From: Thermoplasmata archaeon
GTDB lineage: Archaea > Thermoplasmatota > Thermoplasmata > Lutacidiplasmatales > UBA184
Assembly (NCBI GenBank): GCA_022749815.1
Contig: JAKIWV010000002.1
Coordinates: forward strand, 444,478 to 508,477
Direction of reading: 5' to 3'
Length of the DNA stretch: 64,000 bases
A program made the position numbers and the translations under genes. Below the pieces are notes generated by a model. That model was given only the letters and a program-made list of their open reading frames with translations, searched no databases and had not been told where the DNA came from. This document shows positions 16,596 to 25,300 of this stretch, in pieces; positions within the stretch are counted from its first letter, which is position 1; every line of letters starts with the position of its first letter.

Positions 16596-17043
16596 GCGGC
16601 GTCGGCCGGTCCCTCCGCCGAAGTATCGGCGACCGCCGGCAGAGCTCGTGCGCTCCTTCGCGAGAAGAACATTGGGTCGGGTCGGGCGTCCCATTCGGTC
16701 GCAGGCCGCTCTCCGCCGCGCCGTTCTTCCGTCGCTCCACAGCAAGGATCCCCTCTTTGTGCTCGGTGGGTGGCGGCTCCGAAAGATCTTGCTGGAGGCC
16801 CCCGGCGTCAGAGTGGACGTCCGCTACGCGGAGCGACCCACCCGTCGTCTGCTCCAGCGGTGTCCCGTCTGCCGGTCGGAGCTGCGTCCGATCCGGAACC
16901 GGACTCTCGAGGGAGACCGTGTGACGCTCGGGTACCGTTGCACGCGCTGCACGTACTGGACCCATCTACGGCGTCGCGTGCCGGTGCGGTACCGATTCTT
17001 TCGGGTAGGGCTCGACGGCGAGCCGCTCGACCCGGCCGATTGA
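16561..17043 (+). CDS. Zinc-ribbon protein coupled to the AAA+ ATPase
   Basis: A 160-residue basic protein that I do not recognise. The first ~45 residues are Arg/Pro-rich. The C-terminal half contains a zinc ribbon: CPVC at about 107-110 and CTRC about 28 residues later, followed by a strand-rich tail (VPVRYRFFRVGLDGEPL). The start is GTG at 16561, inside the end of the ATPase gene. The tight overlap implies translational coupling and a shared job. The Arg-rich start and zinc ribbon suggest nucleic-acid binding, which is inference. Confidence 0.6.
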   Translation: MSVKDVEASRVKRRRPVPPPKYRRPPAELVRSFARRTLGRVGRPIRSQAALRRAVLPSLHSKDPLFVLGGWRLRKILLEAPGVRVDVRYAERPTRRLLQRCPVCRSELRPIRNRTLEGDRVTLGYRCTRCTYWTHLRRRVPVRYRFFRVGLDGEPLDPAD

Positions 17044-17088
17044 TCTGGGTCCGCGACCGATAAGAGGGGGGCCCCCGTCCGTGGCCCG

Positions 17089-17670
17089 ATGCCGCGGTCC
17101 ACCGGTTCCACCGCGCTCCGACGCGTGCGGCTTCCGATCTTGACACCCCGTCTGTTGCTGCGGCCCCCCCGGCGGTCGGATGTTCCGGCGTTGGTTCCGC
17201 TCGTGGGGGATTGGCGGGTCGCCCACCCGACGCGGATCCCGCACCCCTACGGGACCAAGGATGGCTACGCGTTCATCCGGTCGAGCCAGTCGAATCGACG
17301 CAAAGGCACGGCCCTGGCCCTCTCCATCTTCGACCGGAACGACCGCCGACTCTTGGGGGGAATCGGAATCATGGCCATCGATTGGAAGGACCGGCGGTTC
17401 GAGCTGGGGTATTGGGTCGCGCCAAGTGATTGGGGACGCGGCATCGCGGTGGAGGCGGCCTATGCGGTCTGCCGCGAGGCGTTCCGAACGCTGAGGGTGC
17501 ATCGAATCGAGGCGCGGGTCTTCGCGTTCAACCCCCGGTCGGCGAGAGTGCTTCGAAAGATCGGGTTTCGCCTCGAAGGCCGTGGCCGGCAGCGTCACCG
17601 CGACGGTCGGGGTTGGACCGACGACCTCCAGTTCGGGCTTTTCGAACCGGAGCTTCGGTCACCCCGTTGA
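17089..17670 (+). CDS. GNAT N-acetyltransferase, RimJ/RimL type
   Basis: A 193-residue GNAT enzyme. It opens with the RimJ/L-style LPILTPRLLLRPPRRSDVPA, contains the acetyl-CoA binding stretch LGYWVAPSDWGRGIAVEAA, and then HRIEARVFAFNPRSARVLRK, the conserved Asn-x-x-S segment near the active site. The family transfers acetyl groups from acetyl-CoA to protein N-termini (ribosomal proteins in bacteria) or small molecules. It follows the zinc-ribbon gene with a short gap and is convergent with the zinc-ribbon locus. The substrate is unknown. Confidence 0.9.
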   Translation: MPRSTGSTALRRVRLPILTPRLLLRPPRRSDVPALVPLVGDWRVAHPTRIPHPYGTKDGYAFIRSSQSNRRKGTALALSIFDRNDRRLLGGIGIMAIDWKDRRFELGYWVAPSDWGRGIAVEAAYAVCREAFRTLRVHRIEARVFAFNPRSARVLRKIGFRLEGRGRQRHRDGRGWTDDLQFGLFEPELRSPR

Positions 17671-17675
17671 CCAAT

Positions 17676-18689
17676 TCAGAGGTTCTGCAGCATCACGCGG
17701 GAGGCGTTCGCGTCCACCAGCAGCACGGCCGGCTTCCCCTTGTGATTGAGGTTGAAGTACCAGACCGGGGCGTGGAGCAGCTCGGGCTCGCCGACGTCCA
17801 CTTGAGACTGGACCCCGCTCACATTGAAGTGCTTCTTGCGGGCCGTCTCGGCCTGCATCTCGGCTACGTAGCTGCGCGCCGCCTGCTGGGCCTCAGCGAT
17901 GCCGACGTCCCCGTTCAGCACGGTCGCCCCGCCGGGGACGTTCTCCTTCTTGAACGGCTGGCGAGCCTGGAGGTTGAACTGGTAGCTCTTCGGCTGATAT
18001 TGGTCGTAGCCCTTGACCGCTACGACCGGAAACTGGTAATTTCCGGTGATCTGGTCCTGAAGCGTCTGGTTGGACTGCACGACGGGAACGAACGCATTGC
18101 CTCCCCCGCGGCTGAGCATGTTTCCGAGGAAGGCACTCGCCGCCATGGTGCCCACCGCGGCGGCCGGGGAGCCCCCCATCGGTGGGGCGAGGGACTGTTG
18201 ATACGTGAACCGCGTCGTCCCTGCGCTCGGAACGATCCAGTACGGAGCGAAGACGAACTTCGCCTCGACGACCTGCGAGTCTTCGAATCGGTGTCCATGG
18301 AACCAGCCCGCGTCCATGCTGGCCTGGACGATCTGAAGCGCCTCGTTCTGGTTGAGCAGCTTCGGCATCAACATCGAATGTTGGGCGACCGGCTTCCAGC
18401 CGGTGCCGCCGATCGAAACGGTGGCCCCGCAGTAGTCGCACGTCAGCACCGCGTCTCCCATTCCGGGCGAGAGCGGTGCCCCGCAGGAGGGACACTTGAG
18501 TTCCTTCGGCGCGGTGGGGGCCGCAGCGGGCGGGGGCGGGGGGGGCGACGCCCCTCCCATCCCCCCGGGGTACCCGGAGGGGCCGCCGGGAGCGGCGGCC
18601 TGCGAAACGCCGCCGGGCAATTGGGCGCCACAAGAGAAGCAGAATCGCGCGCCGTCCGGAAGGGTAGTGCCGCACCGCGGGCAGAACAT
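17676..18689 (-). CDS. Double zinc-ribbon protein A (paralogue of the next gene)
   Basis: A 337-residue protein. An N-terminal zinc ribbon (CPRCG...CFSCG, Cys 3/6/17/20) is followed by a Pro/Gly linker, a second ribbon (CPSCG...CDYCG, about residues 65-95) and a ~240-residue strand-rich domain. That domain has FAPYWIVPSAGTTRF, a central hydrophobic Ala/Gly stretch, and a C-terminal LLHAPVWYFNLNHKGKPAVL with LVDANASRVML. The last motif resembles the membrane-associated TFIIB-ribbon proteins of bacterial SPFH operons such as ydjG. It is clearly paralogous to the gene at 18782. It is the last gene of a minus-strand cluster with SPFH and coiled-coil zinc-ribbon genes. Function inferred: membrane-surface adaptor. 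Confidence 0.72.
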   Translation of the reverse strand: MFCPRCGTTLPDGARFCFSCGAQLPGGVSQAAAPGGPSGYPGGMGGASPPPPPPAAAPTAPKELKCPSCGAPLSPGMGDAVLTCDYCGATVSIGGTGWKPVAQHSMLMPKLLNQNEALQIVQASMDAGWFHGHRFEDSQVVEAKFVFAPYWIVPSAGTTRFTYQQSLAPPMGGSPAAAVGTMAASAFLGNMLSRGGGNAFVPVVQSNQTLQDQITGNYQFPVVAVKGYDQYQPKSYQFNLQARQPFKKENVPGGATVLNGDVGIAEAQQAARSYVAEMQAETARKKHFNVSGVQSQVDVGEPELLHAPVWYFNLNHKGKPAVLLVDANASRVMLQNL

Positions 18690-18725
18690 TTCGGACTCCT
18701 CGGTCTATATCTCGTTGGTCCGGGT

Positions 18726-18732
18726 AAAAAAA
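18726..18732 (-). terminator. Oligo-T tract downstream of zinc-ribbon gene B
   Basis: Seven T residues on the minus strand lie ~50 bases after the stop at 18782. Archaeal transcription often ends at such tracts. The flanking TAAGC(T)nACC could also act as a TATA box for the gene starting at 18689, so the two readings compete. Confidence 0.4.
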
Positions 18733-18781
18733 GCTTAGCCACGCTCGCACCGGCACTCCCGAGGTCCGAATGGCCCCCGGA

Positions 18782-19792
18782 TCAGAAATTGCTCAGCATG
18801 ATGCGGTTCGAGTTTGCGTCGACCAACACCACGAAGGGATGACCCCGGTAGTCCAGGGTGAAGCGCCAGATCGGCGCGTGGAGCAGTTCGGGATCTCCGA
18901 CCTCGACCTGGGTTTGCAAGCTGCTCACCATGTAGTGTTTCTTGTGGGCGGCATCGGCCTGTACCTGCATCACGTAGGCTCGGGCCTCGTGCTGGGCATA
19001 ATCCTCGCCGAGGTCGCCGTTCAGGACCGACGAGCCGCCGGGCACGGCGTCTTTCTTGTACACCTGCCGCGTGTCGAGATTGAACTGGTAGTTTTTCGGC
19101 TGGTACTGTAGATAGCCCTTGACCGCGACCACGGGAAATTGGTAGGTGCCGGTGATCTGGTCCTGGCGCGTCGGGTTCACCACGGGTCCCGCGATGATCG
19201 GTATGAACGTACTGCGACGTCCCCCGCCGAGGGCGCCCCCGATCAAGGCGCTCGCCGCGATCGTCGCGGCCGTCGCTCCCGCGGCGACCGCCACGTCCTG
19301 ATAGGTCATGTTCGTCGTGGCCGAGGTCGGGACGATCCAGTACGGAACGAACGCGAACGTCTGCTCCGTGATCTTGGACTCCTCGAACCGGTGCCCATGG
19401 AAGATGCCGCTGTCCACGCTGGCCTTCACGATTTCGAGCGCCGAATTCACGTCGAGGACCCGAGGAAGCAGTAGCGTGTGTTGGGAGACCGCCTTCCATC
19501 CAGTTCCGGCCAAAGAGACGCTGGCTCCGCAGTACTCGCAGGTCACCACCGCGTCGCCGAAAGCCGGGTCCAGGGGGGCGCCGCACGAGGGACACTTGAG
19601 GTCCTTCGGAGGGGTTGGGGCGGCTGGCATCGGCGGAGGGAGAGTCGCCGGGCCCGCGGCCCCTCCCGGCGGGCCGGAACTTCCGTACGGTCCGGGGGGC
19701 GGGGGCCCCGCGCCCCCCGGTATCGGAAGGCCGCAGCGATTACAGAACTGCGAATCGTCTGAGAGCTGGGTTCCACAACGTGGACACTGCAT
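18782..19792 (-). CDS. Double zinc-ribbon protein B (paralogue of the previous gene)
   Basis: A 336-residue protein with the same layout as its neighbour at 17676. The first ribbon is CPRCG...CNRCG at residues 3-20. A Pro/Gly linker leads to the second ribbon CPSCG...CEYCG, then the shared domain with GIFHGHRFEES, FAFVPYWIVPTSATTN, QDQITGTYQFPVVAVKGY and a C-terminal LLHAPIWRFTLDYRGHPF with LVDANSNRIML. The two proteins agree at most positions of this domain, so they arose by tandem duplication. The shared 'HGHRFE' and 'KGY..YQPK.YQFNL' blocks look functionally constrained. It precedes protein A in the transcript order and follows the SPFH gene closely. Confidence 0.72.
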   Translation of the reverse strand: MQCPRCGTQLSDDSQFCNRCGLPIPGGAGPPPPGPYGSSGPPGGAAGPATLPPPMPAAPTPPKDLKCPSCGAPLDPAFGDAVVTCEYCGASVSLAGTGWKAVSQHTLLLPRVLDVNSALEIVKASVDSGIFHGHRFEESKITEQTFAFVPYWIVPTSATTNMTYQDVAVAAGATAATIAASALIGGALGGGRRSTFIPIIAGPVVNPTRQDQITGTYQFPVVAVKGYLQYQPKNYQFNLDTRQVYKKDAVPGGSSVLNGDLGEDYAQHEARAYVMQVQADAAHKKHYMVSSLQTQVEVGDPELLHAPIWRFTLDYRGHPFVVLVDANSNRIMLSNF

Positions 19793-19837
19793 GCGCGTAT
19801 CCTCCGGGCGGCTCCCCTACGGTAGGGGTCGCGCCTC

Positions 19838-21001
19838 TCAGGTCATCGGAGCGGCGCAGTTCGGACAGAACTTCGAGCCCACCGGAACCGGAGTCTGGCA
19901 TTTGGGGCACGGGCGTGTGGCCACGGCTCCCGGAGTGGGGGCGGGAGCGCCGCAATTCGGACAGAACTTGGAACCGGAGGGGATGGGCGTGTTGCACTTC
20001 GGGCACGGGGTGGATCCGGCCGCTGCCGGGGCCATCGAGTTGCCGCAGCTGGGGCAGAACCGGTTTCCTGGCGGGACGAGGGCGCCACACTTGGGGCAAG
20101 GGACGGACCCGGCGCCCTGAGCCATGCCGGGTCCCATCGCACCCATCATACCATAGCCCATCCCGACGCCGGCCCCCAGTCCCACGCCCGCTCCGACCAT
20201 GGCCCCCGCGCCACCGCTCGGGTTCGCGGCCGCCGTGGTGAGCGCCTGGCCGGCCTGGTACTGCATGTAGTTCACACCCAGCACGCCCATCGACGACCGG
20301 AGGTCGATCGACTTCTGGACCTCTTCGGGCAGGTTGATTGAAAGCCCCTGGATCTGCTGGAGAGCGACCCCCAGCACGTCGAAGTGCTGGGGACTGGCCC
20401 CCAGCACAGCCTGTTCGATCGTCATGAGCGAGGAAGCGAGGTCGGTAACGCGCGTCCCCTGGTCCTTCATGTGGCCCAAGGTGTCGTAGACGAGCAGCAC
20501 CATCTGATCCTTCAGGCGGGAGTCGACGTCCGAAGAAGCGGCGGCCCCAAAGCTGCCGACGAATTGATTAATGAACAGGTCGGGCTTGCTGACCTTCCAG
20601 CGGTAGTCGCCGAACACGCGCAGTTGGACGAGGCCGAAGTCGGGGTCCCGGAACACGAACGGTTCGGAGCTGCCGAACTTGCCGTCGAAGATCCGACGCT
20701 GGAGGTAGTAGACCTCGGCCTCCTGACGGACGCCAGTGAGCGCTTGGATGACGTTGCCGATGACGCCGACGTTCATCGAGGTCAGGCCGTACCGACCGGG
20801 CGTGTCGATGTAGGCCAGTGCCTTGCCGTCCCGGTAAAAGACGGCGATCTCGTCCTCCCGGACGACGATGTTATCGCCGTACCGGATGTTCCGTGGGACG
20901 CGCCACATGACGTTCCCGCCCTTGTAGATATCCTCCCAGGCCACCGTGGTGGCGCCGAGCAGGCTGCCGCCCTTCGCCGGGATTGGTGCGTTGCCGACCA
21001 T
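19838..21001 (-). CDS. YdjI-like SPFH/band-7 protein with three zinc ribbons
   Basis: A 387-residue protein. Residues ~15-250 match the SPFH subfamily of B. subtilis YdjI (COG4260): VMWRVPRNIRYGDNIVVRED, EIAVFYRDGKALAYIDTPGR, YGLTSMNVGVIG, and a helical region ending LPEEVQKSIDLRSSMG. A Gly/Met/Ala-rich linker follows, then three short zinc ribbons, each CP-x-C ... FCP-x-C. SPFH proteins form large membrane-bound ring assemblies. This soluble-looking type is recruited to membranes by partner zinc-ribbon proteins in bacteria. Here the partners may be the two double-ribbon proteins downstream and the ribbon/coiled-coil protein upstream (gap 15 bases). It is the key gene for interpreting the locus. 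Confidence 0.85.
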   Translation of the reverse strand: MVGNAPIPAKGGSLLGATTVAWEDIYKGGNVMWRVPRNIRYGDNIVVREDEIAVFYRDGKALAYIDTPGRYGLTSMNVGVIGNVIQALTGVRQEAEVYYLQRRIFDGKFGSSEPFVFRDPDFGLVQLRVFGDYRWKVSKPDLFINQFVGSFGAAASSDVDSRLKDQMVLLVYDTLGHMKDQGTRVTDLASSLMTIEQAVLGASPQHFDVLGVALQQIQGLSINLPEEVQKSIDLRSSMGVLGVNYMQYQAGQALTTAAANPSGGAGAMVGAGVGLGAGVGMGYGMMGAMGPGMAQGAGSVPCPKCGALVPPGNRFCPSCGNSMAPAAAGSTPCPKCNTPIPSGSKFCPNCGAPAPTPGAVATRPCPKCQTPVPVGSKFCPNCAAPMT

Positions 21002-21016
21002 CGACTCTCGTTCCTC

Positions 21017-21754
21017 CTACTGGACCATGATGCCTTCGACGGCGCGGACGCGTTGGGTGAAGGCGTTCTGGAGGGTCCGCACCTGGTCTCGCAACGCCTG
21101 GATCGAGCGTTGGAGCGCGTTCACGTCGGCCCGCGCCGCGGCGTCCTGGATCGGAGCGGCGCCCGCCGCGAGCTGGTCCGCGGCCTGGACGAATCCGTAA
21201 TCGTACTCGTACAGCTGGTCCAACCGGGACTGTTGGAACTTGACATTGGCCGCGATCCCCGAGTACCCCTGTTCGGCGTGTCGGACCTGTCCCGAAAAGA
21301 CTTGGAGGTCCGACAGGATCGTGGCCAAGTCCGTGAGGCCGGCGTACTGGTTCTGACGCGACATCGTCGCGCGGGTGTCCTGCAGGCCGGAGAGGACCCG
21401 GTCGATCAGGTTGGCGACTTGGATCCGGAGCAGGCTGTCCGCCGCCCGGATGTCCTCCATCTGCCGGTAGCCCCGGAATCCGGGGACGAGCAGCTGAATG
21501 CGCTTCAGAAGGCTGCGGTCCGTGTCCACGGTCTGACGGATGTCGACCGGCGGGGAGGCGCCCGCCGCTGACGCGGTTCCGGGAGGAGGCGGGGGCGGTG
21601 GCAGGGGCGGAGGAAGGGTCATCGAAGCACCGCAGGCCGGACAAAACTTTGTTCCGGAGGGAGCGGAAGCGGCGCAGGCGGGACAGGTCATACCGGCGGA
21701 TGTCGAGGGCATGGGGGGAGGAGGCGGCGGCGGAAGGGTCGGAGTCGCGGTCAT
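21017..21754 (-). CDS. Zinc-ribbon coiled-coil protein
   Basis: A 245-residue protein. A poly-Pro N-terminus leads to one zinc ribbon (CPAC...FCPAC, about residues 24-42), a second poly-Pro linker, and ~165 residues of predicted helix with heptad character, rich in Gln, Arg, Asp and Leu (LLRIQVANLIDRVLSGL through DVNALQRSIQALRDQVRTLQ). I do not recognise a family. It overlaps the membrane-protein gene by 4 bases (ATGA) and sits 15 bases before the SPFH gene, so it is surely cotranscribed. By position and helical content it could play the part of PspA-type helical proteins in bacterial SPFH operons, but I see no PspA homology. Confidence 0.65.
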   Translation of the reverse strand: MTATPTLPPPPPPPMPSTSAGMTCPACAASAPSGTKFCPACGASMTLPPPLPPPPPPPGTASAAGASPPVDIRQTVDTDRSLLKRIQLLVPGFRGYRQMEDIRAADSLLRIQVANLIDRVLSGLQDTRATMSRQNQYAGLTDLATILSDLQVFSGQVRHAEQGYSGIAANVKFQQSRLDQLYEYDYGFVQAADQLAAGAAPIQDAAARADVNALQRSIQALRDQVRTLQNAFTQRVRAVEGIMVQ

Positions 21755-22296
21755 TCGCGCACCCCCGGTGGAGGCGTCGATGATTTGTCTGCCGGGGGGG
21801 TGGACCCACTCGAAGGAACGCTAGGCCGGGCGGTGGTGTAGTCGAAAGCCGACCGGGGGTTCGAGGCGCGCCAGGCGTCCCGGCGGGCCTCGCGTTGTTG
21901 GCCCGATTGGACCGCCGCTCGGCGCCACACCGCGAAGGCGCCTGCCAACCCTATCAGAACAACGAGGAGGAGGAGCCCGACGAGCTCAAGGACGAGGCCG
22001 ATCGTCGGTCCGAGAAGCAGAATGGAGCCAATGAGGAGCGCGAACCCAAGCCCCAGGTATCCCCAGGAGAGGGCCTGAAAGGCACCGCCAGCGCTCGTAA
22101 TCGCCTGACCGAAGTAGCTGACAACGGCAAACACCAGGCTGAGGAGTCCGATGATGGTGAGCGCCAGATAGTGGTTGTACCACGGGACCGCGAACCAGAT
22201 CGCCAGGAACAGCAAGACGGAAACGGCCAGAAAAATCCCGACGACGACGAGTGCGCCGGCCGCGAACTTAGTCGGCGTCGTCGTTGGGGCGATCAT
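21751..22296 (-). CDS. Four-helix membrane protein of the SPFH locus
   Basis: A 181-residue protein with four hydrophobic helices between about residues 10 and 125 (ALVVVGIFLAVSVLLFLAIW, YLALTIIGLLSLVFAVVSYF, a third around GYLGLGFALLIGSILLLG, and LVLELVGLLLLVVLIGLAG), followed by a ~60-residue basic, Pro/Ser-rich cytoplasmic tail. I do not recognise a family. It is the first gene of the minus-strand operon (TATA-like element upstream) and overlaps the coiled-coil gene by 4 bases. It is the obvious candidate for the membrane anchor of the SPFH/zinc-ribbon assembly (inference). Confidence 0.65.
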   Translation of the reverse strand: MIAPTTTPTKFAAGALVVVGIFLAVSVLLFLAIWFAVPWYNHYLALTIIGLLSLVFAVVSYFGQAITSAGGAFQALSWGYLGLGFALLIGSILLLGPTIGLVLELVGLLLLVVLIGLAGAFAVWRRAAVQSGQQREARRDAWRASNPRSAFDYTTARPSVPSSGSTPPADKSSTPPPGVRE

Positions 22297-22326
22297 CCGG
22301 AACCGAGGAATAGAACCTTCTCGGCT

Positions 22327-22337
22327 CTATATGATAG
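22327..22337 (-). promoter_or_regulatory. TATA-like element of the SPFH/zinc-ribbon operon
   Basis: On the minus strand CTATCATATAG lies about 30 bases before the start at 22296, in the gap after the TPR gene. It suggests the operon has its own promoter rather than relying on read-through. Confidence 0.5.
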
Positions 22338-22365
22338 TTGACCGCCGTGCGGTATTATAGCGCGG

Positions 22366-25300
22366 TCACAACCGGGGTTCTTCGTCCGGCTTTGGGCGCG
22401 GCTTCGCGACGTGGGGGGCCGAGGGATCCTCCGCCGGCGCTCCGCCCGCCGCAGGGTGCCCGGGGCCGGTATGTGCCGAATGCACCGGGCCCGGATGGGA
22501 ATCGTTGGGGGGGTCGGACCGGGAGGTCGGCGCGTGCGCGCCGCTGTGGCCGCGGGTCTCCGGGGAGCCGGCCGACGTCGGGCGGGTGTCAGACCGTTCC
22601 GTTGTCTCGTCGGGTTCGGCCTTGGGGCGTCCCGTGAGCGAACGGAACGGGTTGATGGGGGGGAATCGTCGTTCCCGCGCCGCCGGTCGGGGGGCCGCGG
22701 CGTGCTCGAGGGGCGTGGTGGTGGCGGAGGTCACCGGCTCACCGCACTTCGGGCACGAGGGGAACTGAGCAATACAATGCTGGCACAATGGGGCCCCGCA
22801 CACGTGCATGACCGATGCGATGCCCCCGCAGCCCACACAACGGGCTATGCCGGCGCCCGCCGGCGGAGGCGGCCGGGTCGTGTGGGATGCCGGGCTTGAT
22901 CGGGGCGTCTCAGGGAACGGGATTTCGTCGTCGACGACCGTGGCCCCCGGGTGCGGGGTACCCGACGAGGTCACATGGGAACGCAGAGCCGCGGGAGAGG
23001 TCCCCCGAAACTCGGGGGTATACGCCCCGAGGTCGAGGGCCGGCAGAGGGGCGTGGACGGCGCGCCCGGCGGTTTCCACGGTCTTGATCACGCGCGCCTT
23101 GAAGACTCCGACGCGGAGAATCTGGACCAGCTGGAAGAGACTTCGCTGCTCCGCGGGAAGCAGCAATGCCTTGCGGGCGAGTTCCTCGACGTCCGGGGTC
23201 AGGTGGAGATTCTCCGGACGCAGGTCCATCTCGAGCGCCGAATGGAGGTAGCCGAACAGCCGTTGGATCTGCGTGAGCGAGTACGTGGGCGGGGCGAGCG
23301 CGGCGACGTCGGCGAGGGTCAGACCCCGGCTTTCGATCCCGGCCGGTCGGTTCTGCAACGCGCTAGTAACGAGATGATAGGACGCCACCTCCAGGTCCTG
23401 CATCTCTTGGTCGGACAATCGGTCGATGTCCACTCGCGGCGACCGTGCGAGGACCTGAAGGACCGGGTCGAGGACGTCGAACGGCACATGGAGAGTGACG
23501 AACAGGTCGTTCTTCGTGATGGTCCGATTGAGACGGGCCTCGAGCAGCAGCCCCTCTCGGCCATACATCTCGATCGTCGCGTCCCGGGTTCGTTGCTGCG
23601 CCGCCTTGCGACCCTCCTTCGCCGCCTCGAAATCGGAATCGAGGGCCAACGCCCGGTCGAAGCTCGCGCGCGCCTCTTCGGGGCGACCGACCGAAAGCAG
23701 GGCCACTCCCCGGCTGGACCAGGCGTACTTGTTCCCGGGCGCGAGCTCGGTGGCCCGGTTGTAGAGCGTGAGCGCTTCGTGTCCGTGTCCGAGCTTCTCC
23801 GCGACGAATCCAGCTCGGAGGAGCACCTCGGCGTTGCTCCGGTCGAGGGCGATCGCGTGGGCATAGGCGTCGGCGGCCTTGTCCCACGTTTCCTGCCGGA
23901 CGTGCAATTCCCCCAGCTGAAGCCAGAGGGGGCCCGATTTCGGGAGCGCTTCCACTCCGCGCCGCACGACCTCGGTTGCGAAGGGGAGGGAGCCGAGGCC
24001 GGCTTCGGCTTCCGACAGGAGTAGGAAGACCTCGGCCTGAGGAGGCTGAGTGGGCAGGACGCTCCGTAGGAATTCCCGGGCCTCCGTCGGCTTTCCCTCG
24101 TCGAGAAGGGAGCGCGCCACCCCCTGAGTCGCCTCCGGGGATCCCGGAGTCACGGTCCGGATCGCCTCGTAAGCCGTCCGAGCGTCGGCGGGGCGTTCGA
24201 GGGACAACAGCACCTGCGCCCGCAGGAGCAGATACGGGGTGGACCGTTCGGGGGCCGACGCGACGTCCGGGGTCGCGATCGAAGAGAGGATCTCCAACGC
24301 CAGGTCGGGACGACCGGCCAGGAGGCGCACCCGCGCCCGACGGGTGACGATCTCGAGCGCCTGGCTCGGGTCGAGTTGCTGGGCCCTCTCATAGGACCGG
24401 TTCGATTCGTCTGTCTTGCCCAAGTCGCCGGCCAGGTCCCCGTGCTCAATCCAGATCGCGGGATCCTCCGCTTCGGAACCGCCGGCGGACAGGAGGTCCG
24501 TGAGGGAATCGAACGCCTCGAGCTTCTGGCCTTTCTTGGCCTGGAGACGATACATTTCGCCCAGCGCCGATGCGTTGTGAGGATCGAGGAGCACGATCGC
24601 CTTGAGGGAGTAGATGACCTCGCCGTCATGTCCGAGGGATCGATGCACGTCGGCCCGGATCTTCCAGGCCCGCAGGTCGTTCGGCTCCTCGTGCAGCAGC
24701 TGGTCGACCATCGGCAGGGCGTCGGTGAAACGCCCGCCGACCTCGTAGGTCTCGGCCAGCCCTAGCTGGCCCGCACGGCTCTTCGGGTCGAGGTGGAGAC
24801 CTTCTTGATAGTACGTTACCGCGTCGGCGTAGGTCCCTTGGGCGCGGAGGGCTTCCGCGATCTCGAAGTAGGCGTGCGCATCGCCCTTGGCGGCCTGCAC
24901 GGCGCTCTTGAGAACGATGAGCCCCTCCGCCCGACGGCCGGCCTTCAGCAGCAGCTGGCCCTTCCGGCGCAGGTAGACCGGGTTTGTCGGTTCGCGTTGG
25001 AGGAGCAGGTCGACGTACCGTAACGCACGGCTTTCTTGGTTCAGCCGGCTCAGGGTCTCCACCAACCCGAAGAAAAGGTCCACATCCTCGAGTCCCAGGG
25101 AGACGGCTTTCTCGTAGACCTCGCGCGCCTCGTTCTGCCGGTCCATCTCGCGCAGCACGTCGCCAAATTCTTTCATGACGTCGGCCCGTTGGTCGAACTC
25201 CGGGTCGTTGAGGAACTCCCGGTACGCCTTGACGGCCCGTGGATGGTCGTGCACGAGGCGGGAGGCCCTCGCGACGCCCAACTGGGCCGCCGAACGGAGC

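Noticed and set aside
17430-18842. 470-residue plus-strand open frame
   Set aside because: It runs antisense to the zinc-ribbon genes and across the end of the GNAT gene. The zinc-ribbon genes have clear domains, so this is a shadow.
20384-21571. 395-residue plus-strand open frame
   Set aside because: Antisense to the SPFH and coiled-coil genes, with no domain and a shadow-type composition.
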